The translations under genes and the position numbers were made by a program. The notes beneath the pieces are model-generated. The model was not told the origin of the DNA. It ran no database searches and saw nothing but the letters and a program-made list of their open reading frames with translations. Of a stretch of DNA of 64,000 nt, positions 1-11,110 are shown piece by piece. The stretch is taken from positions 2,790,001-2,854,000 of the forward strand of contig NZ_CP019605.1 of NCBI RefSeq assembly GCF_001997295.1, given 5' to 3'. Each line of letters starts with the position of its first letter. Position 1 is the stretch's first letter. The stretch comes from Tessaracoccus flavus (GTDB taxonomy: Bacteria > Actinomycetota > Actinomycetes > Propionibacteriales > Propionibacteriaceae).

Positions 1-1
1 C

Positions 2-754
2 ATCTCCGGGGACCAGCAGTCGAAGATCATGACCGAAGTGCAGCCCATGAAGATGGCCGCCGCGGAGGGCCTGTTCTACACCGAACAGAACGCCAGCTTC
101 TCGATCTTCACCATCGGCAACCGCGAGGGCACCGAACCCATCCTCGAGCTCAGAATCCCCGGGCTGCTGTCGCTCATGTCCGGCCACGACGAGGTCAAGG
201 GCATCAACAACCTCCGCGACGAGTACAACGCTGAGGGCTTCAAGCGCTTCGACGGGTCGCAGACCCAGCTCCAGGAGGAGTTCGCCGAGACGCTGGCCGC
301 CAACTACGACGTCGACCCCATGCCCAACGTGGCAATCTCCTACTGGACCTTCCGGCTCATGATCGGCCTCGGGTTTGCGGGCATCGCGCTGGCCGCGTTC
401 ACGCTGTGGGTCGTGCGGAAGGACCGCCTGCCGAAGCCCGGACTGCTGTGGACCGTCGGCATGTTCGCGATGCCGCTGCTGCCGCTGTTCGCCAACTCCT
501 TCGGCTGGATCTTCACCGAGATGGGCCGTCAGCCCTGGGTGGTGGCCGGTGTCATGCCGACGGCCGCGGGTGTCTCGCCGACTGTCTCCGCGGGCACCGT
601 GCTGTTCTCGATGATCGTCTACACGCTGCTGTACGGCGCTCTCGCCGTCATCGAGGTGTGGTTGTTCCTCAAGTACGCGAAGGCCGGTCTGCCCGACGTC
701 GCGCCGGTCGAACTGCAGACTGATCCCGACGCTCCGATGACGTTCGCGTACTGA
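2..754 (+). CDS. cydA: Cytochrome bd oxidase subunit I (CydA), 3' part
   Basis: Membrane quinol oxidase subunit that carries the haems and reduces O2. The gene enters from the left edge; the open frame starts at base 2 and codes for the last ~250 residues of a protein that is usually about 450-520 residues. What is visible: the conserved TEVQPMKMAAAE stretch, then FRLMIGLG, whose Met corresponds to the haem b558 ligand region of the family, then GWIFTEMGRQPW and at least three hydrophobic segments. The next gene, cydB, starts 16 bases after the stop, so the two are co-transcribed. An internal ATG at base 29 is not the start, because the family sequence continues upstream of it. Confidence 0.95.
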   Translation: MSGDQQSKIMTEVQPMKMAAAEGLFYTEQNASFSIFTIGNREGTEPILELRIPGLLSLMSGHDEVKGINNLRDEYNAEGFKRFDGSQTQLQEEFAETLAANYDVDPMPNVAISYWTFRLMIGLGFAGIALAAFTLWVVRKDRLPKPGLLWTVGMFAMPLLPLFANSFGWIFTEMGRQPWVVAGVMPTAAGVSPTVSAGTVLFSMIVYTLLYGALAVIEVWLFLKYAKAGLPDVAPVELQTDPDAPMTFAY

Positions 755-770
755 TCAGGGGACAAGAAAC

Positions 771-1844
771 ATGATTCATCTTCTGGAAACCGTTTCGGTG
801 CCGACCCTCCCGCTGGTCTGGTTCCTGCTCATCGCCGTCCTGTGGACCGGCTTCTTCTTCCTCGAAGGGTTCGACTTCGGCGTCGGCATGCTGATCCCCG
901 TCCTGGGTAAGAACGACCGTGAGCGACGCGTCGTCGTCAACACGATCGGGCCGGTCTGGGACGGCAACGAGGTGTGGCTGATCACCGCCGGCGGCGCCAT
1001 GTTCGCCGCTTTCCCCGGCTGGTACTCGACGCTGTTCTCGGGGCTCTACCTGCCGCTGCTGCTGGTGCTGATCGGGCTCATCCTGCGCGGCGTGGCCTTC
1101 GAGTACCGCTCGAAGCACCCCGGCAGCCGGTACCGCGCCATGCTCGACTGGTTCGCAATCGTCGGCTCGTTCCTCCCGGCGCTCGTCTTCGGGATCGGGT
1201 TCGCGAACTTCGTCGTCGGCCTCCCGAACGACGGCCTGCTGTTCGACGGCTCGTTCTGGGGCCTGTTCGGACCGTTCGCCCTGCTGGGCGGCGTCATGCT
1301 GGTGGTGCTGTTCCTCGTGCACGGGTCGGCCTTCATCGCGCTGAAGACCAAGGGGCTCATCCATGACCGCGCCGAGGCGTTCGGGGCCAGGTTCGGGTGG
1401 GCGGCCACCGCGCTGGTCGCGGTGTTCGTCATCTCGCAGAACCTCTTCTACCCGGCCACCTCGGAGTTTGGTGATTTCGCCGTGCTGGCGTGGGCTGTCG
1501 GCGTGGTGTCGATCGTCTCCATCGCCGCCGCCACGGTCATGATCAAGCGCGGCCGCGACGGCTGGGGCTTCGTCCTCACCGGCGCCTCCGTCGTCACGCT
1601 GTTCGTTGGGATCTTCCTCAAGATCTACGGCAACCTCGGCTTCGCCCAGGACGAGACCGTCGCAGCGACCGAGCGGTTGAACATCATCACCGCCGCTTCG
1701 TCCCCGACGACGCTGACGATCATGACGTGGGCCGCGGTCATCTTCGTGCCGATCGTGCTGGCCTACCAGTCGTGGACGTACTGGGTGTTCAGCAAGCGCA
1801 TCAGCCTGAAGAACATCCCCGAAGAGGTCTCCCCGATCGCCTGA
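771..1844 (+). CDS. cydB: Cytochrome bd oxidase subunit II (CydB)
   Basis: Second membrane subunit of the cytochrome bd terminal oxidase, partner of the CydA part just upstream. It has 357 residues, the normal family length. The N-terminus has the typical FFFLEGFDFGVGM signature, followed by WDGNEVWL and about eight to nine hydrophobic helices, ending in a helix with YQSWTYWVF. The ATG at 771 follows a GGGGA-containing spacer. A repeat block (1846-2060) begins right after the stop and separates it from cydD. The cydABDC order is the usual one and implies assembly of the oxidase by the CydDC exporter. Confidence 0.96.
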   Translation: MIHLLETVSVPTLPLVWFLLIAVLWTGFFFLEGFDFGVGMLIPVLGKNDRERRVVVNTIGPVWDGNEVWLITAGGAMFAAFPGWYSTLFSGLYLPLLLVLIGLILRGVAFEYRSKHPGSRYRAMLDWFAIVGSFLPALVFGIGFANFVVGLPNDGLLFDGSFWGLFGPFALLGGVMLVVLFLVHGSAFIALKTKGLIHDRAEAFGARFGWAATALVAVFVISQNLFYPATSEFGDFAVLAWAVGVVSIVSIAAATVMIKRGRDGWGFVLTGASVVTLFVGIFLKIYGNLGFAQDETVAATERLNIITAASSPTTLTIMTWAAVIFVPIVLAYQSWTYWVFSKRISLKNIPEEVSPIA

Positions 1845-1845
1845 T

Positions 1846-2060
1846 CCCTGAGCAGGGCGTCCGTCGAATCGGTCCCTGTGCAGGGCCAGTGAGCAGCCCG
1901 TCCGTCGAAGGGTAACGGCGTCGTGGCCCACCGCCGCCCCCAACCACAGGGCGGCGACCACAGCCGGGGCCGTAACCCTTCGACAAGCTCAGGGACCACG
2001 GACGACAAGCTCAGGGACCACGGACGACAAGCTCAGGGGCCACGACCGACAAGCGCAGGG
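1846..2060. repeat. REP/BIME-like repeat, locus 1
   Basis: Fills the gap between cydB and cydD. It consists of CCCTGAGC-type units, a central ~70-base stretch with PyPy-rich inverted segments around ACCACAGGGCGGCGACCACA, and then three successive copies of GACAAGCTCAGGG on the plus strand. The same arrangement (outward core flanked by inverted CTGAGCTTGTCGAAGGG units) recurs at seven other loci in the window. The cydD promoter or ribosome site, if separate, must lie inside or just after this block. Confidence 0.85.
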
Positions 2061-2083
2061 AACAGCTGTGGAACACTGAATGA

Positions 2084-3694
2084 ATGGCCGCCCCCATCCA
2101 TCCCCGACTGCTGCAGCGGGCACGAGCCACCCGCTGGTTTCTCCTGGCCACCGTCGTGGTCGGGCTGGCCACCGCGGCGCTCATCATCGCCCAGGCGCGG
2201 CTGATCGCCGACTGGGTCACTGAGGCGTTCGCGACCCGATCATTCCCTCCCGGCTGGCAGACGGCGGCCCTCATGCTGGCGCTGGTGTTCGCGGGGCGGG
2301 CGGCGCTGACCTGGCTCGGCTCGCTCCTGGCCCACCGCAGCGCGGCGGCGGTGAAGTCGACGCTGCGGCGAGACGTGCTGGCCGCCCGGCTCGCGACCCC
2401 GATCGGCGCCGCGTCGTCGGCGTCGCTCGTGCGCACCGTCACCGCCGGCCTCGACGCCCTCGACGGCTACTTCTCGAAGTACCTCCCCCAGCTCGGCCTG
2501 GCGGCGACCGTGCCCCTCCTCGTGGGCGGCACCATCCTGCTCACCGACTGGCAATCGGCCCTCATCATCGCGTTCACACTCCCGCTCATCCCCCTCTTCA
2601 TGGCCCTCATCGGCTGGACGACCGAAAAGGCCACCCGGCAGAGCTTCGGGGTGGCCGACCGGCTGGCCCGGCACTTCGGCGACCTCATCGCGGGCCTGCC
2701 CACCCTCCAGGCGTTCGCTCGGGCCAGGGCCCAGCGCCACGGGGTCGAGCTCAACGAAGGGCAGTACCGCGAAGCGACGATGAAGACCCTGTACATCTCC
2801 TTCCTGTCCGCGTTCGCCCTCGAACTGCTGGCGTCGTTGTCGGTGGCGGTCGTGGCGGTAACGGTCGGCTTCCGCCTCGTTTACGGCGACGTCGACTTCA
2901 CCACCGCCCTCTTCGTCCTCATCCTGGCGCCGGAGGCTTTCCTGCCCGTCCGGCAGGTCGGCGTTCACTTCCACGATTCCGCCGACGGCGTCGCCGCCGC
3001 CGACGCCGCGTTCGAGGTGATCGACGCAGCCCCCTCCCCCGGGGGCACCGGTCCCGTGCCCGCAGGGGCCCTCCGGCTCGAGGACGTGCGCTACACGTAC
3101 CCCGGCGCTGACGCCCCCGCCGTCGACGGGCTGAGCCTCGCCGTCGAGCCGGGCGCGGTGGTCGCGCTCAGCGGGCATTCCGGGGGCGGGAAGTCGACCG
3201 CCCTGGCGATCGCCATGGGCTTCCTCGTGCCTGAATCCGGCCGCGTGACTGTGGGCGGCGAGGATCTCGCTGGCCTGGATCTCACCGACTGGCGCCGGCA
3301 GGTCGCCTGGGTGGCCCAGGAGCCCGGGATGCTCAACGGGACCGTCGCCGACAACGTCGCGCTCGGGCATCCCGAAGCCGCTGCCGCCGACATCTCCCGG
3401 GCGCTCGCTGACGCCGGCGCCGACTTCGGCCCCGACAAGCACGTCGGCGACGACGGCGAGGGACTGTCCGCCGGCGAGCGACGGCGCGTCGCCCTCGCCC
3501 GTGCGCTCGTGCGCATCAGGGTGGGCGGGGCGCGGTTCCTCATCCTCGACGAGCCCACAGCCGGCCTCGACGCCGACACCGAGGCCCGCGTGATCGCAGC
3601 GGTCCGCGCTACGGGCGCCGGCGCACTCGTGGTCAGTCACCGGCCCGCCGTGCTCGCCGCGGCCGACCACGTCGTCGAGGTGGTGACGGCATGA
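2084..3694 (+). CDS. cydD: ABC exporter subunit CydD
   Basis: Half-transporter of the heterodimeric CydDC thiol/haem exporter needed to mature cytochrome bd. 536 residues: about six membrane helices in residues 1-310, then an ABC ATPase domain. Walker A is GHSGGGKST, the signature is LSAGERRRVALARA and Walker B is FLILDEPTAGLD. The ATG at 2084 comes only 24 bases after the upstream repeat and has no strong ribosome site. Its stop overlaps the start of cydC (ATGA at 3691-3694), so the two halves are translationally coupled. Confidence 0.93.
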   Translation: MAAPIHPRLLQRARATRWFLLATVVVGLATAALIIAQARLIADWVTEAFATRSFPPGWQTAALMLALVFAGRAALTWLGSLLAHRSAAAVKSTLRRDVLAARLATPIGAASSASLVRTVTAGLDALDGYFSKYLPQLGLAATVPLLVGGTILLTDWQSALIIAFTLPLIPLFMALIGWTTEKATRQSFGVADRLARHFGDLIAGLPTLQAFARARAQRHGVELNEGQYREATMKTLYISFLSAFALELLASLSVAVVAVTVGFRLVYGDVDFTTALFVLILAPEAFLPVRQVGVHFHDSADGVAAADAAFEVIDAAPSPGGTGPVPAGALRLEDVRYTYPGADAPAVDGLSLAVEPGAVVALSGHSGGGKSTALAIAMGFLVPESGRVTVGGEDLAGLDLTDWRRQVAWVAQEPGMLNGTVADNVALGHPEAAAADISRALADAGADFGPDKHVGDDGEGLSAGERRRVALARALVRIRVGGARFLILDEPTAGLDADTEARVIAAVRATGAGALVVSHRPAVLAAADHVVEVVTA

Positions 3695-5309
3695 CCGGGG
3701 AGCGGGCAATCCGGCGCTGGCCTGCGCTGATCATGGCGCGCGACCTGCTCGACGCGGTGCCGAAGGGCCGCCGTCGCTTCCTCTTCGCCGTCGTGCTGGC
3801 GGTCCTCGCGTCGGGCTCATCGGTGGCGCTCATGGGGTCTCTGCCTGGCTGCTGTCGTTCGCAGCGTTGGCCCCGCCCGTGCTCTACCTGCAACCAGCCG
3901 CCGTGGGCGTCCGGGCCTTCGCGATCTCGCGGGGCGTCTTCCGCTATCTCGAGCGGCTGGTCGGTCACGACGTGGCGCTGCGCATGCAGACGGCGCTGCG
4001 CGTGCGGGTCTACGACAAGCTGAGCCGCACCACGCTGATCGGGAGCCGACGCGGCGACCTGCTCACCCGCGTCGTCTCCGACGTCGTAGCCATCCAGGAC
4101 CTCGTCGTGCGGGTGGTCATCCCGTTCGTCTCCGCGAGCGTCGTGGTGGCGGCGGCGTCGATCGGCCTGGCCGTCCTCGACTGGCGCGCGGCGCTGGCCC
4201 TGTTCGTCACCGCGGTGCTGGCGGGCGTCGTCCTGCCGTGGTGGACTCAGCGGCTCACGCTCGACGCGGACCTCGCCGCCACCCCCGCCCGCGGCCGACT
4301 GTCCGACGGCGTACGCGAACTGTCGCGCACAGCCACCGACCTCGTCGCCTACGGTGCCGATGGCGCCCAGCTCGACCGGCTGCTAGCGGTCGACGACGAG
4401 CTCCGGCGGATCGAGTCCCGCGGCGCCTGGGTGCGCGGGCTCGCCACGGGAGGGCAGTTGCTGGCGGCCGGGGTCGCGGTGCTGGCGTCGCTCTACTTCG
4501 GGACGGACGCCGTCGCCGACGGCCGCCTGGACCCCCGGTTCCTCGCCGTGCTCGTGCTCACCCCGCTGGCTCTCCACGAGGTGCTGGGAACGTTCGCCCA
4601 GGCCGCCCAGACCTACACGCGCGCCCGCTCGGCACTGGGGCGTCTCGCCGAAGTGTTGGACGCCGAACCCGTCGGATCCGGCGACGCTGTGCCTGGCGAC
4701 GGCGCACCCGGCCTGCGCTTGCGCGGGGTGACGTTGGGATGGCCGGGCCATGAGCCGGTGATCGCCGACCTGACGCTCGCCGTCGAACCGGGCGAGAGGG
4801 TGGCGCTCGTCGGCCCCTCCGGCGTCGGGAAGACCACTCTGGCGGCCACCGCCATGGGCCTCATTCCTCCGCTCGCGGGCACGGTGGACCGCGGCGGCAG
4901 CGTCGGCTACCTCGAACAGGACGCCCACATCTTCGCCACGACGGTGCGGGAGAACGTCCGGGTCGGCAGCAGAGACGCGACCGACGACGAGATCACCGAC
5001 GCCTTGGCGCGGGCCGGGTTGCCGATCGACCTCGACCGGGCGGTCGGCGAATCCGGCGGGTCGCTCTCCGGCGGAGAACGCCGTCGCCTTGCCCTGGCGC
5101 GGCTTCTCGTCGGAAGCAGAGACCTCATCATCCTCGACGAACCCACGGAGCACCTCGACCGCGAGACCGCCGACCAACTCATGGACGACGTCTGGCGCGC
5201 CTTCGCCGGGCAGCCTCTGCTGGTGATCACCCACGACCCCGACGTCGTCGCCCAGTGCACCCGTGTCGTCCGCCTTTCGGGTGTGGGCGCCGGTGCGGTA
5301 TCGGCGTGA
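3691..5309 (+). pseudogene. cydC: ABC exporter subunit CydC, frameshifted near its start
   Basis: Second half of the CydDC exporter. Reading from the ATG at 3691 the frame codes for a normal N-terminus up to SSVALMG and is then lost. The rest of the protein (VSAWLLSFAALAPP onward, through Walker A GPSGVGKTT, signature LSGGERRRLALARLL and Walker B LIILDEPTEHLD) lies in another frame to 5309. Adding one G to the GGGG run at 3834-3837 restores one continuous ~539-residue protein, so the break is a single-base loss in a homopolymer. It may be a true mutation or a sequencing error. A restart at ATG 3867 would give a product lacking the first membrane helices. Confidence 0.9.
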
Positions 5310-5383
5310 GGATTCACGCAGCCGGGGCGACGGGGGCGTGCGGAGCCCGACCGTTCCGGGGCGGTGACCGGTAGAGTGGCCGC

Positions 5384-6673
5384 GTGACCCACGCCGCTGA
5401 CCGCCGCCCGCTCAGAGTGGCGCAATTCGTCGACAACTACGGGCCGGGCAGCAACGGCCTGATGTTCGCCGTACAGCAGCTCGAAGGCAACCTGCTCGAC
5501 GCGGGGCACGAAGTCATCGTCGTCGCGCCCGCCGCCAAGGGCCCCAATCCGCACCACGGGAGAGCCGGTCGGACAGAGCTTCGGCTACCGTCGGTCCGCG
5601 TGCCGAAGATGCCAACGCGGGTGGCGAACGGTCGGCACTTCGACCGCACGATCGACAAGCTTGGCGCCCTCAAGCCCGACGTCATCCACGTGCACGGCTT
5701 CGGCACCGTCGGGCTGCTCGGCATCTGGGCCGCACGGCGCCTCGGCATCCCCACCATCCTCACCTGGCACACCGACTTCGACGCGTACGCCGACCACTAC
5801 TCCACAGTCCTGCCCCTGCTGACGGGCGTGCTCCGCGCCTTCGCCGTCTGGTCCCGGGGCGAGGTGGTGGACCGTAATGACCTCAAGTTGGCCGAGATCC
5901 GCTACGAGGATCGCGGACGATCAACAGCCTCCCTGCTCGGCGTCTGCGAGAAGATGCTGCGCTCCGCCGACCTCGTCACCACACCGTCGCCCAAGACCGC
6001 TACGCGGTGCCGCGAGATCGTCCCGGAGGCCAGCATCCTCGTCGTCCCGAACGGAGTGGACCCGCTACCCCCCGGCCCGCCGCCGTTCACCCGGGAGCCC
6101 GGGCCGCTGGTGCTGTACGCCGGCCGCATCGCACCGGAGAAGGGCATTCCCCTCCTGGCCGAGGCGTTCCATCTGGTGCACGCCCAGCGTCCTGACGCCC
6201 GCCTGATGATCGTCGGCGACTGGCAGCGGTACCCCCGGATCCGCAAGGTCCTGGCCGAGGGAGCCGCGCAGGGCAAATTCATCCTCACCGGAGAGAAGAA
6301 GCGCGACGAGCTGGGCGCCTACTACGGCATGGCAGACCTGTTCGCCTTCCCCAGCGAGACCGACACCCAGGCGCTCGTGCTGCACGAGGCGGCCCTGGCC
6401 GGGCTGCCGATCGTGAGCGTCGACCACGAACTGCGCCTCGTCATCGAGCCGGGCGTCAACGGGGAGATCACGCGGCCGACCGCCGCCTCCCTCGCCGCGG
6501 GGATCATGCGGGTGATCGCCCGACTTGAAGACGACGAGTGGCGCACCCGCGCCTCGGCACGCTCGATCGAACTCGCGTCGCAGTGGACCATCCGCTCCCA
6601 GGCCGACGAGATTCTCCGGCTCTACGCGGAGGTTGCCGCCGGGCCTGCCGGCGAGCGCGCCGTCGGGCTCTGA
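5384..6673 (+). CDS. GT4-family glycosyltransferase
   Basis: Retaining GT-B glycosyltransferase, 429 residues, probably acting on a lipid acceptor at the inner face of the membrane (inference from similarity to glucosyl-diacylglycerol and PimB-type enzymes). Visible features: N-terminal GPGSNGLMFAVQQLE, HVHGFGTVG and TWHTDFDAYA in the acceptor half; APEKGIPLLAEAF and the EX7E-type segment SETDTQALVLHEAALAG in the donor half. It starts at GTG 5384, the first start in frame, 74 bases after cydC. There is no export signal and no membrane helix. The exact sugar and acceptor cannot be read from the sequence. Confidence 0.85.
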   Translation: MTHAADRRPLRVAQFVDNYGPGSNGLMFAVQQLEGNLLDAGHEVIVVAPAAKGPNPHHGRAGRTELRLPSVRVPKMPTRVANGRHFDRTIDKLGALKPDVIHVHGFGTVGLLGIWAARRLGIPTILTWHTDFDAYADHYSTVLPLLTGVLRAFAVWSRGEVVDRNDLKLAEIRYEDRGRSTASLLGVCEKMLRSADLVTTPSPKTATRCREIVPEASILVVPNGVDPLPPGPPPFTREPGPLVLYAGRIAPEKGIPLLAEAFHLVHAQRPDARLMIVGDWQRYPRIRKVLAEGAAQGKFILTGEKKRDELGAYYGMADLFAFPSETDTQALVLHEAALAGLPIVSVDHELRLVIEPGVNGEITRPTAASLAAGIMRVIARLEDDEWRTRASARSIELASQWTIRSQADEILRLYAEVAAGPAGERAVGL

Positions 6674-6717
6674 CGCCGTCGCACTCTGTGGCCCAGGCCT
6701 CGTTGTCGCCCTTCCAG

Positions 6718-7002
6718 GCGCCAACCGCCGACGACGAACGCCAACGGTCGGACCCTGACGCCAACGGTCTGACCGGAACGCCAACCGACTGGGAGAAACG
6801 CCAACGAGAAAGCGCCAAACGCCAACGGCGCCACGACTACGCCGACGAGATCCCTGGACGCTGGCGATATTTCGCGGGCGTCGCTGATTCTGGTCGGCGA
6901 ACGCTCCTCACCGTTGGCGTTCCGGTCAGACCGTTGGCGAACCGGCGAAACCGTTGGCGTTACCCCAGACCTGTTGGCGTTTCGGTCGAACCGTTGGCGT
7001 TG
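6718..7002. repeat. 20-bp-period convergent array, copy 1
   Basis: This 285-base array lies between the convergent ends of the GT4 gene and fumC. The left arm has six ACGCCAAC units starting at 6718, 6738, 6758, 6778, 6798 and 6819. The right arm has five CCGTTGGCGTT units starting at 6911, 6931, 6951, 6971 and 6991. The centre (about 6829-6910) contains TTTCGCGGGCGTCGCTGA. The ten bases between cores differ from unit to unit. No credible gene lies here, and the long open frames crossing it have no family features. Confidence 0.95.
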
Positions 7003-7023
7003 ACGTCGCCGAGGGCCGACGGC

Positions 7024-8412
<1,389 letters not shown>

Positions 8413-8439
8413 GAGGCTGACGCTACCGCTTTCCGGGAC

Positions 8440-8487
8440 AAAAAGGGCCCGGCCCGCTGCCCTTGGGGGGGCGGCAGCGGGCCGGGC
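8440..8487 (-). terminator. Hairpin plus T-run between copA and fumC (terminator or attenuator)
   Basis: On the minus strand a perfect 15-bp stem (arms 8473-8487 and 8447-8461, loop 8462-8472) is followed by CCC and then TTTTT (complement of 8440-8444). This is a textbook intrinsic terminator. It would end the csoR-copZ-copA transcript. It also lies downstream of a good promoter (8517-8544) and only 28 bases before the fumC start, so transcripts starting there must read through it to express fumC. Confidence 0.85.
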
Positions 8488-8516
8488 GATCTTGGGGCTC
8501 ATCGCTGAGCGACACC

Positions 8517-8544
8517 AGCATACGCGCACGTAACCGCCGGTCAA
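8517..8544 (-). promoter_or_regulatory. Predicted sigma-A promoter for fumC
   Basis: On the minus strand: TTGACC (complement of 8539-8544), a 16-base spacer and TATGCT (complement of 8517-8522). The predicted start of transcription is near 8509-8511, about 100 bases upstream of the fumC ATG and upstream of the hairpin at 8440-8487. Assigned by consensus match only. Confidence 0.6.
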
Positions 8545-8595
8545 AGCTGACGCCGTGTTTCAGCGGGAATTTTCACCCATCGAAACCACGTGAAA

Positions 8596-10785
8596 TCAGC
8601 CCGCGGACTTGCCGTGGTTGATGGACCTGAAACCCCTCAGCCGGAGACTGTTCAGCACCACGAAGACACTGGAGAAAGCCATCGCCGCGCCCGCGATCAT
8701 CGGGGTCAGCATCCCCAGCGCCGCCAGCGGGATGGCCGCCGTGTTGTAGGCGAACGCCCACACGAGGTTCTGCTTGATGGTGCTGAGCGTTGCGCGCGAC
8801 AGCCGCACCGCATCGACGGCGGCGGCGAGGTCGTGTCGCATGAGCGTGATGTCGCCGGCCGCGATGGCCGCGTCGGTGCCGGTGCCCATGGCGATGCCGA
8901 GGTCGGCCTGCGCGATCGCGGCCGCGTCGTTGACGCCGTCGCCCACCATCGCCACCTGCCGACCAGCAGCCTGCAACTCCTTGATGACCTCAACCTTGCC
9001 CTGGGGCGTCACCCCGGCGCGCACGTCGTCGATGCCCACCTCTGCGGCCACGGCGCGCGCCGTCTTCTCGTTGTCGCCGCTCAGGAGCACCGGGGTGATC
9101 CCAAGGCTCTTGAACTGCGCGATGGCGGCCGCTGCGGTGTCCTTGACGGTGTCCGCGACGATGATGCGGCCCAGCAGTCGCTCCTCCGTCGCCACCTCGA
9201 CGACGCTGCCCACGAGGTCGCCCGCCCACTGCGGCGCGGAATGCCCGAGCTCGGCCATGAAGGCGGGTGACCCGGCGTAGATGGTGCGTCCGTGGACCAC
9301 ACCCTTCACGCCGCGGCCGGGGACGTTCTGGAAGTCGACGACCGGGGCCGGACGCTCGACCTCGGCCACGACGGCCTGGGCGATCGGATGCTCCGACGCC
9401 GCCTCCACCGCCGCCGCGACGGCCAGCAGTTCGGCCTCGGAGACGCCGTCGGCCGGCTGGACAGCGGCCACGGCCATCTGGCCCGTGGTGAGAGTGCCGG
9501 TCTTGTCGAACACGACGGTCTGGACGCGCCGCGCCCGCTCCAGCACCTGAGGCCCGCGGATGACAGTGCCGAGCTGCGCGCCGCGCCCCGTTCCCACCAT
9601 GAGCGCCGACGGCGTGGCCAGGCCGAGCGCGCAGGGGCAGGCGATGATGAGGACGGAAATGGCTGCAGAAAGCGCCGCCGTCGTGCCGTTGCCGACGACC
9701 AGGTGCACCACCAGCGTCACAGCCGCGATGACCAGCACGACCGGCACGAACACGCCGGAGACCTTGTCCGCCAGTCGCTGGACCTCAGCCTTGCCGGTCT
9801 GCGCCTCCTCGACCATGTGCGCGATCCGCGCAAGCTGCGACGCCTCCCCGACGGCGGTGGCCCGCACGACGAGCCGGCCGGTCGTGTTCACCGAGCCGCC
9901 GACGACGTCGGAGCCGGGTTCGACCTCCACCGGGAGCGATTCGCCGGTCATGACGGAGGCGTCGACGGCGGAGCGCCCCTCGACCACCTCGCCGTCGGCG
10001 GCCACCTTCTCGCCGGGCCTGACGACGATGAGGTCGCCGGCGCGCAGCTGCTTGGCGTCCACCCGGCGCTCGTCGCCGTCGACCAGAAGCGTCGCCTGCT
10101 TCGCCCCCACCTCGAGCAGAGCCCGCAGGGCGGCACCGGACTCCGTCTTGGCTCGCGCTTCGATGTAGCGGCCGAGCAGCAGGAAGGAGATGATCGTGAC
10201 GGCTGCCTCGAAGTAGATGAAGCCGAGCGCGTCCTGGGATCCGAGGTTGAACTCGAACTCGTGCTTCATGCCGATCATGCCGGCGTGGCCGAACACCATC
10301 GCGTACACCGACCAGCCGTAGGCGGTCAGCGTGCCGAGCGTGACGAGCGTGTCCATGGTCGTGGCGCCATGGCGCAGGTTGGTCCACGTGGCGCGGTGGA
10401 AGCTTCGCCCCAGCCAGAGCACCACGACCGTCGACAGCACGAGCGCGGCCCACTGCCAACCGGGGAACTGGAGCGCGGGAATCATGGACACGAGGACGAC
10501 GGGGATGCTGAGCGCAAACGACCAGAGCACGCGCGGCTTGAGTTCGGCGGCCTCGTCGGCCTTGGGCGCCTCCGGCTGGGGCACCGTGGCGCCGTAGCCC
10601 GTCTTCTCCACCACTTCGATGAGCATCGCAGGGTCGACCCCGTCGGGTGCCTCGACCGTCGCGCGCTCAGTGGAGTAGTTGACCGTGGCGATGATGCCGT
10701 CGACCTTGTTGAGCTTCTTCTCAATGCGGGCCGCGCACGAGGCGCAGGTCATGCCTTGAATGTCGAGTTGAATCTGATTGGTCAT
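8596..10785 (-). CDS. copA: Copper-exporting P1B-type ATPase
   Basis: Pumps Cu(I) out of the cell using ATP. 729 residues: one N-terminal heavy-metal domain with GMTCASC (residues ~10-16), eight expected membrane helices, the membrane CPC metal site in IACPCALGLATPS (~residue 380), the phosphorylated Asp in FDKTGTLTTG (~425), the SEHPIAQAV motif of the P1B nucleotide domain, and GDGVNDAAAIAQADLGIA near the C-terminus. The start is preceded by GAGGAGGGCC on the coding strand. It is last in the operon csoR-copZ-copA, about 100 bases after copZ, and is followed by the terminator at 8440-8487. Confidence 0.97.
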   Translation of the reverse strand: MTNQIQLDIQGMTCASCAARIEKKLNKVDGIIATVNYSTERATVEAPDGVDPAMLIEVVEKTGYGATVPQPEAPKADEAAELKPRVLWSFALSIPVVLVSMIPALQFPGWQWAALVLSTVVVLWLGRSFHRATWTNLRHGATTMDTLVTLGTLTAYGWSVYAMVFGHAGMIGMKHEFEFNLGSQDALGFIYFEAAVTIISFLLLGRYIEARAKTESGAALRALLEVGAKQATLLVDGDERRVDAKQLRAGDLIVVRPGEKVAADGEVVEGRSAVDASVMTGESLPVEVEPGSDVVGGSVNTTGRLVVRATAVGEASQLARIAHMVEEAQTGKAEVQRLADKVSGVFVPVVLVIAAVTLVVHLVVGNGTTAALSAAISVLIIACPCALGLATPSALMVGTGRGAQLGTVIRGPQVLERARRVQTVVFDKTGTLTTGQMAVAAVQPADGVSEAELLAVAAAVEAASEHPIAQAVVAEVERPAPVVDFQNVPGRGVKGVVHGRTIYAGSPAFMAELGHSAPQWAGDLVGSVVEVATEERLLGRIIVADTVKDTAAAAIAQFKSLGITPVLLSGDNEKTARAVAAEVGIDDVRAGVTPQGKVEVIKELQAAGRQVAMVGDGVNDAAAIAQADLGIAMGTGTDAAIAAGDITLMRHDLAAAVDAVRLSRATLSTIKQNLVWAFAYNTAAIPLAALGMLTPMIAGAAMAFSSVFVVLNSLRLRGFRSINHGKSAG

Positions 10786-10889
10786 TGGCCCTCCTCAGGG
10801 CGCGCCGGACCCACACGGGTGGCGTGTTCGAACCGTTGTTCGTGCGGCGCCGGTGGGCGCGTATGTGTGCCGCCGTGGGCGGCGGAAGG

Positions 10890-11099
10890 TCAGGCCTCGA
10901 CGACGGTATAGTCGCCGGCCTCGCGGACCGCCTCGATGATCGAGTCGAAAGGGACCCGCTCGTCGGACTCAACGAGCATCGAGCCGTCCTCGAGGGTGAC
11001 GTTGACGTTCTTGACGCCCTCGACCTCGGAGACCTCTTCGGTGACGTGGGAGACGCAGTTGCCGCACGTCATCCCGGAAACGGTGTACTTGGTGATCAT
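10890..11099 (-). CDS. copZ: Copper chaperone, heavy-metal-associated domain
   Basis: Small cytosolic Cu(I) carrier of 69 residues: a single HMA fold with the metal motif GMTCGNC near the N-terminus and a C-terminal beta-strand ending YTVVEA. It presumably hands copper to CopA or to the sensor CsoR. I start it at ATG 11099 (MITKYTVSG), which follows GAGAGGG; the frame opens five codons earlier without a ribosome site. It lies 11 bases after csoR in the same operon. Confidence 0.93.
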   Translation of the reverse strand: MITKYTVSGMTCGNCVSHVTEEVSEVEGVKNVNVTLEDGSMLVESDERVPFDSIIEAVREAGDYTVVEA

Positions 11100-11110
11100 G
11101 GTGGACCCTC

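Noticed and set aside
6718..7002. Array could be read as a CRISPR (short repeat, variable spacer, fixed period)
   Set aside because: The conserved core is only ~10-11 bases, the variable part ~10, the two halves are inverted about a palindrome, and there are no cas genes in the window.
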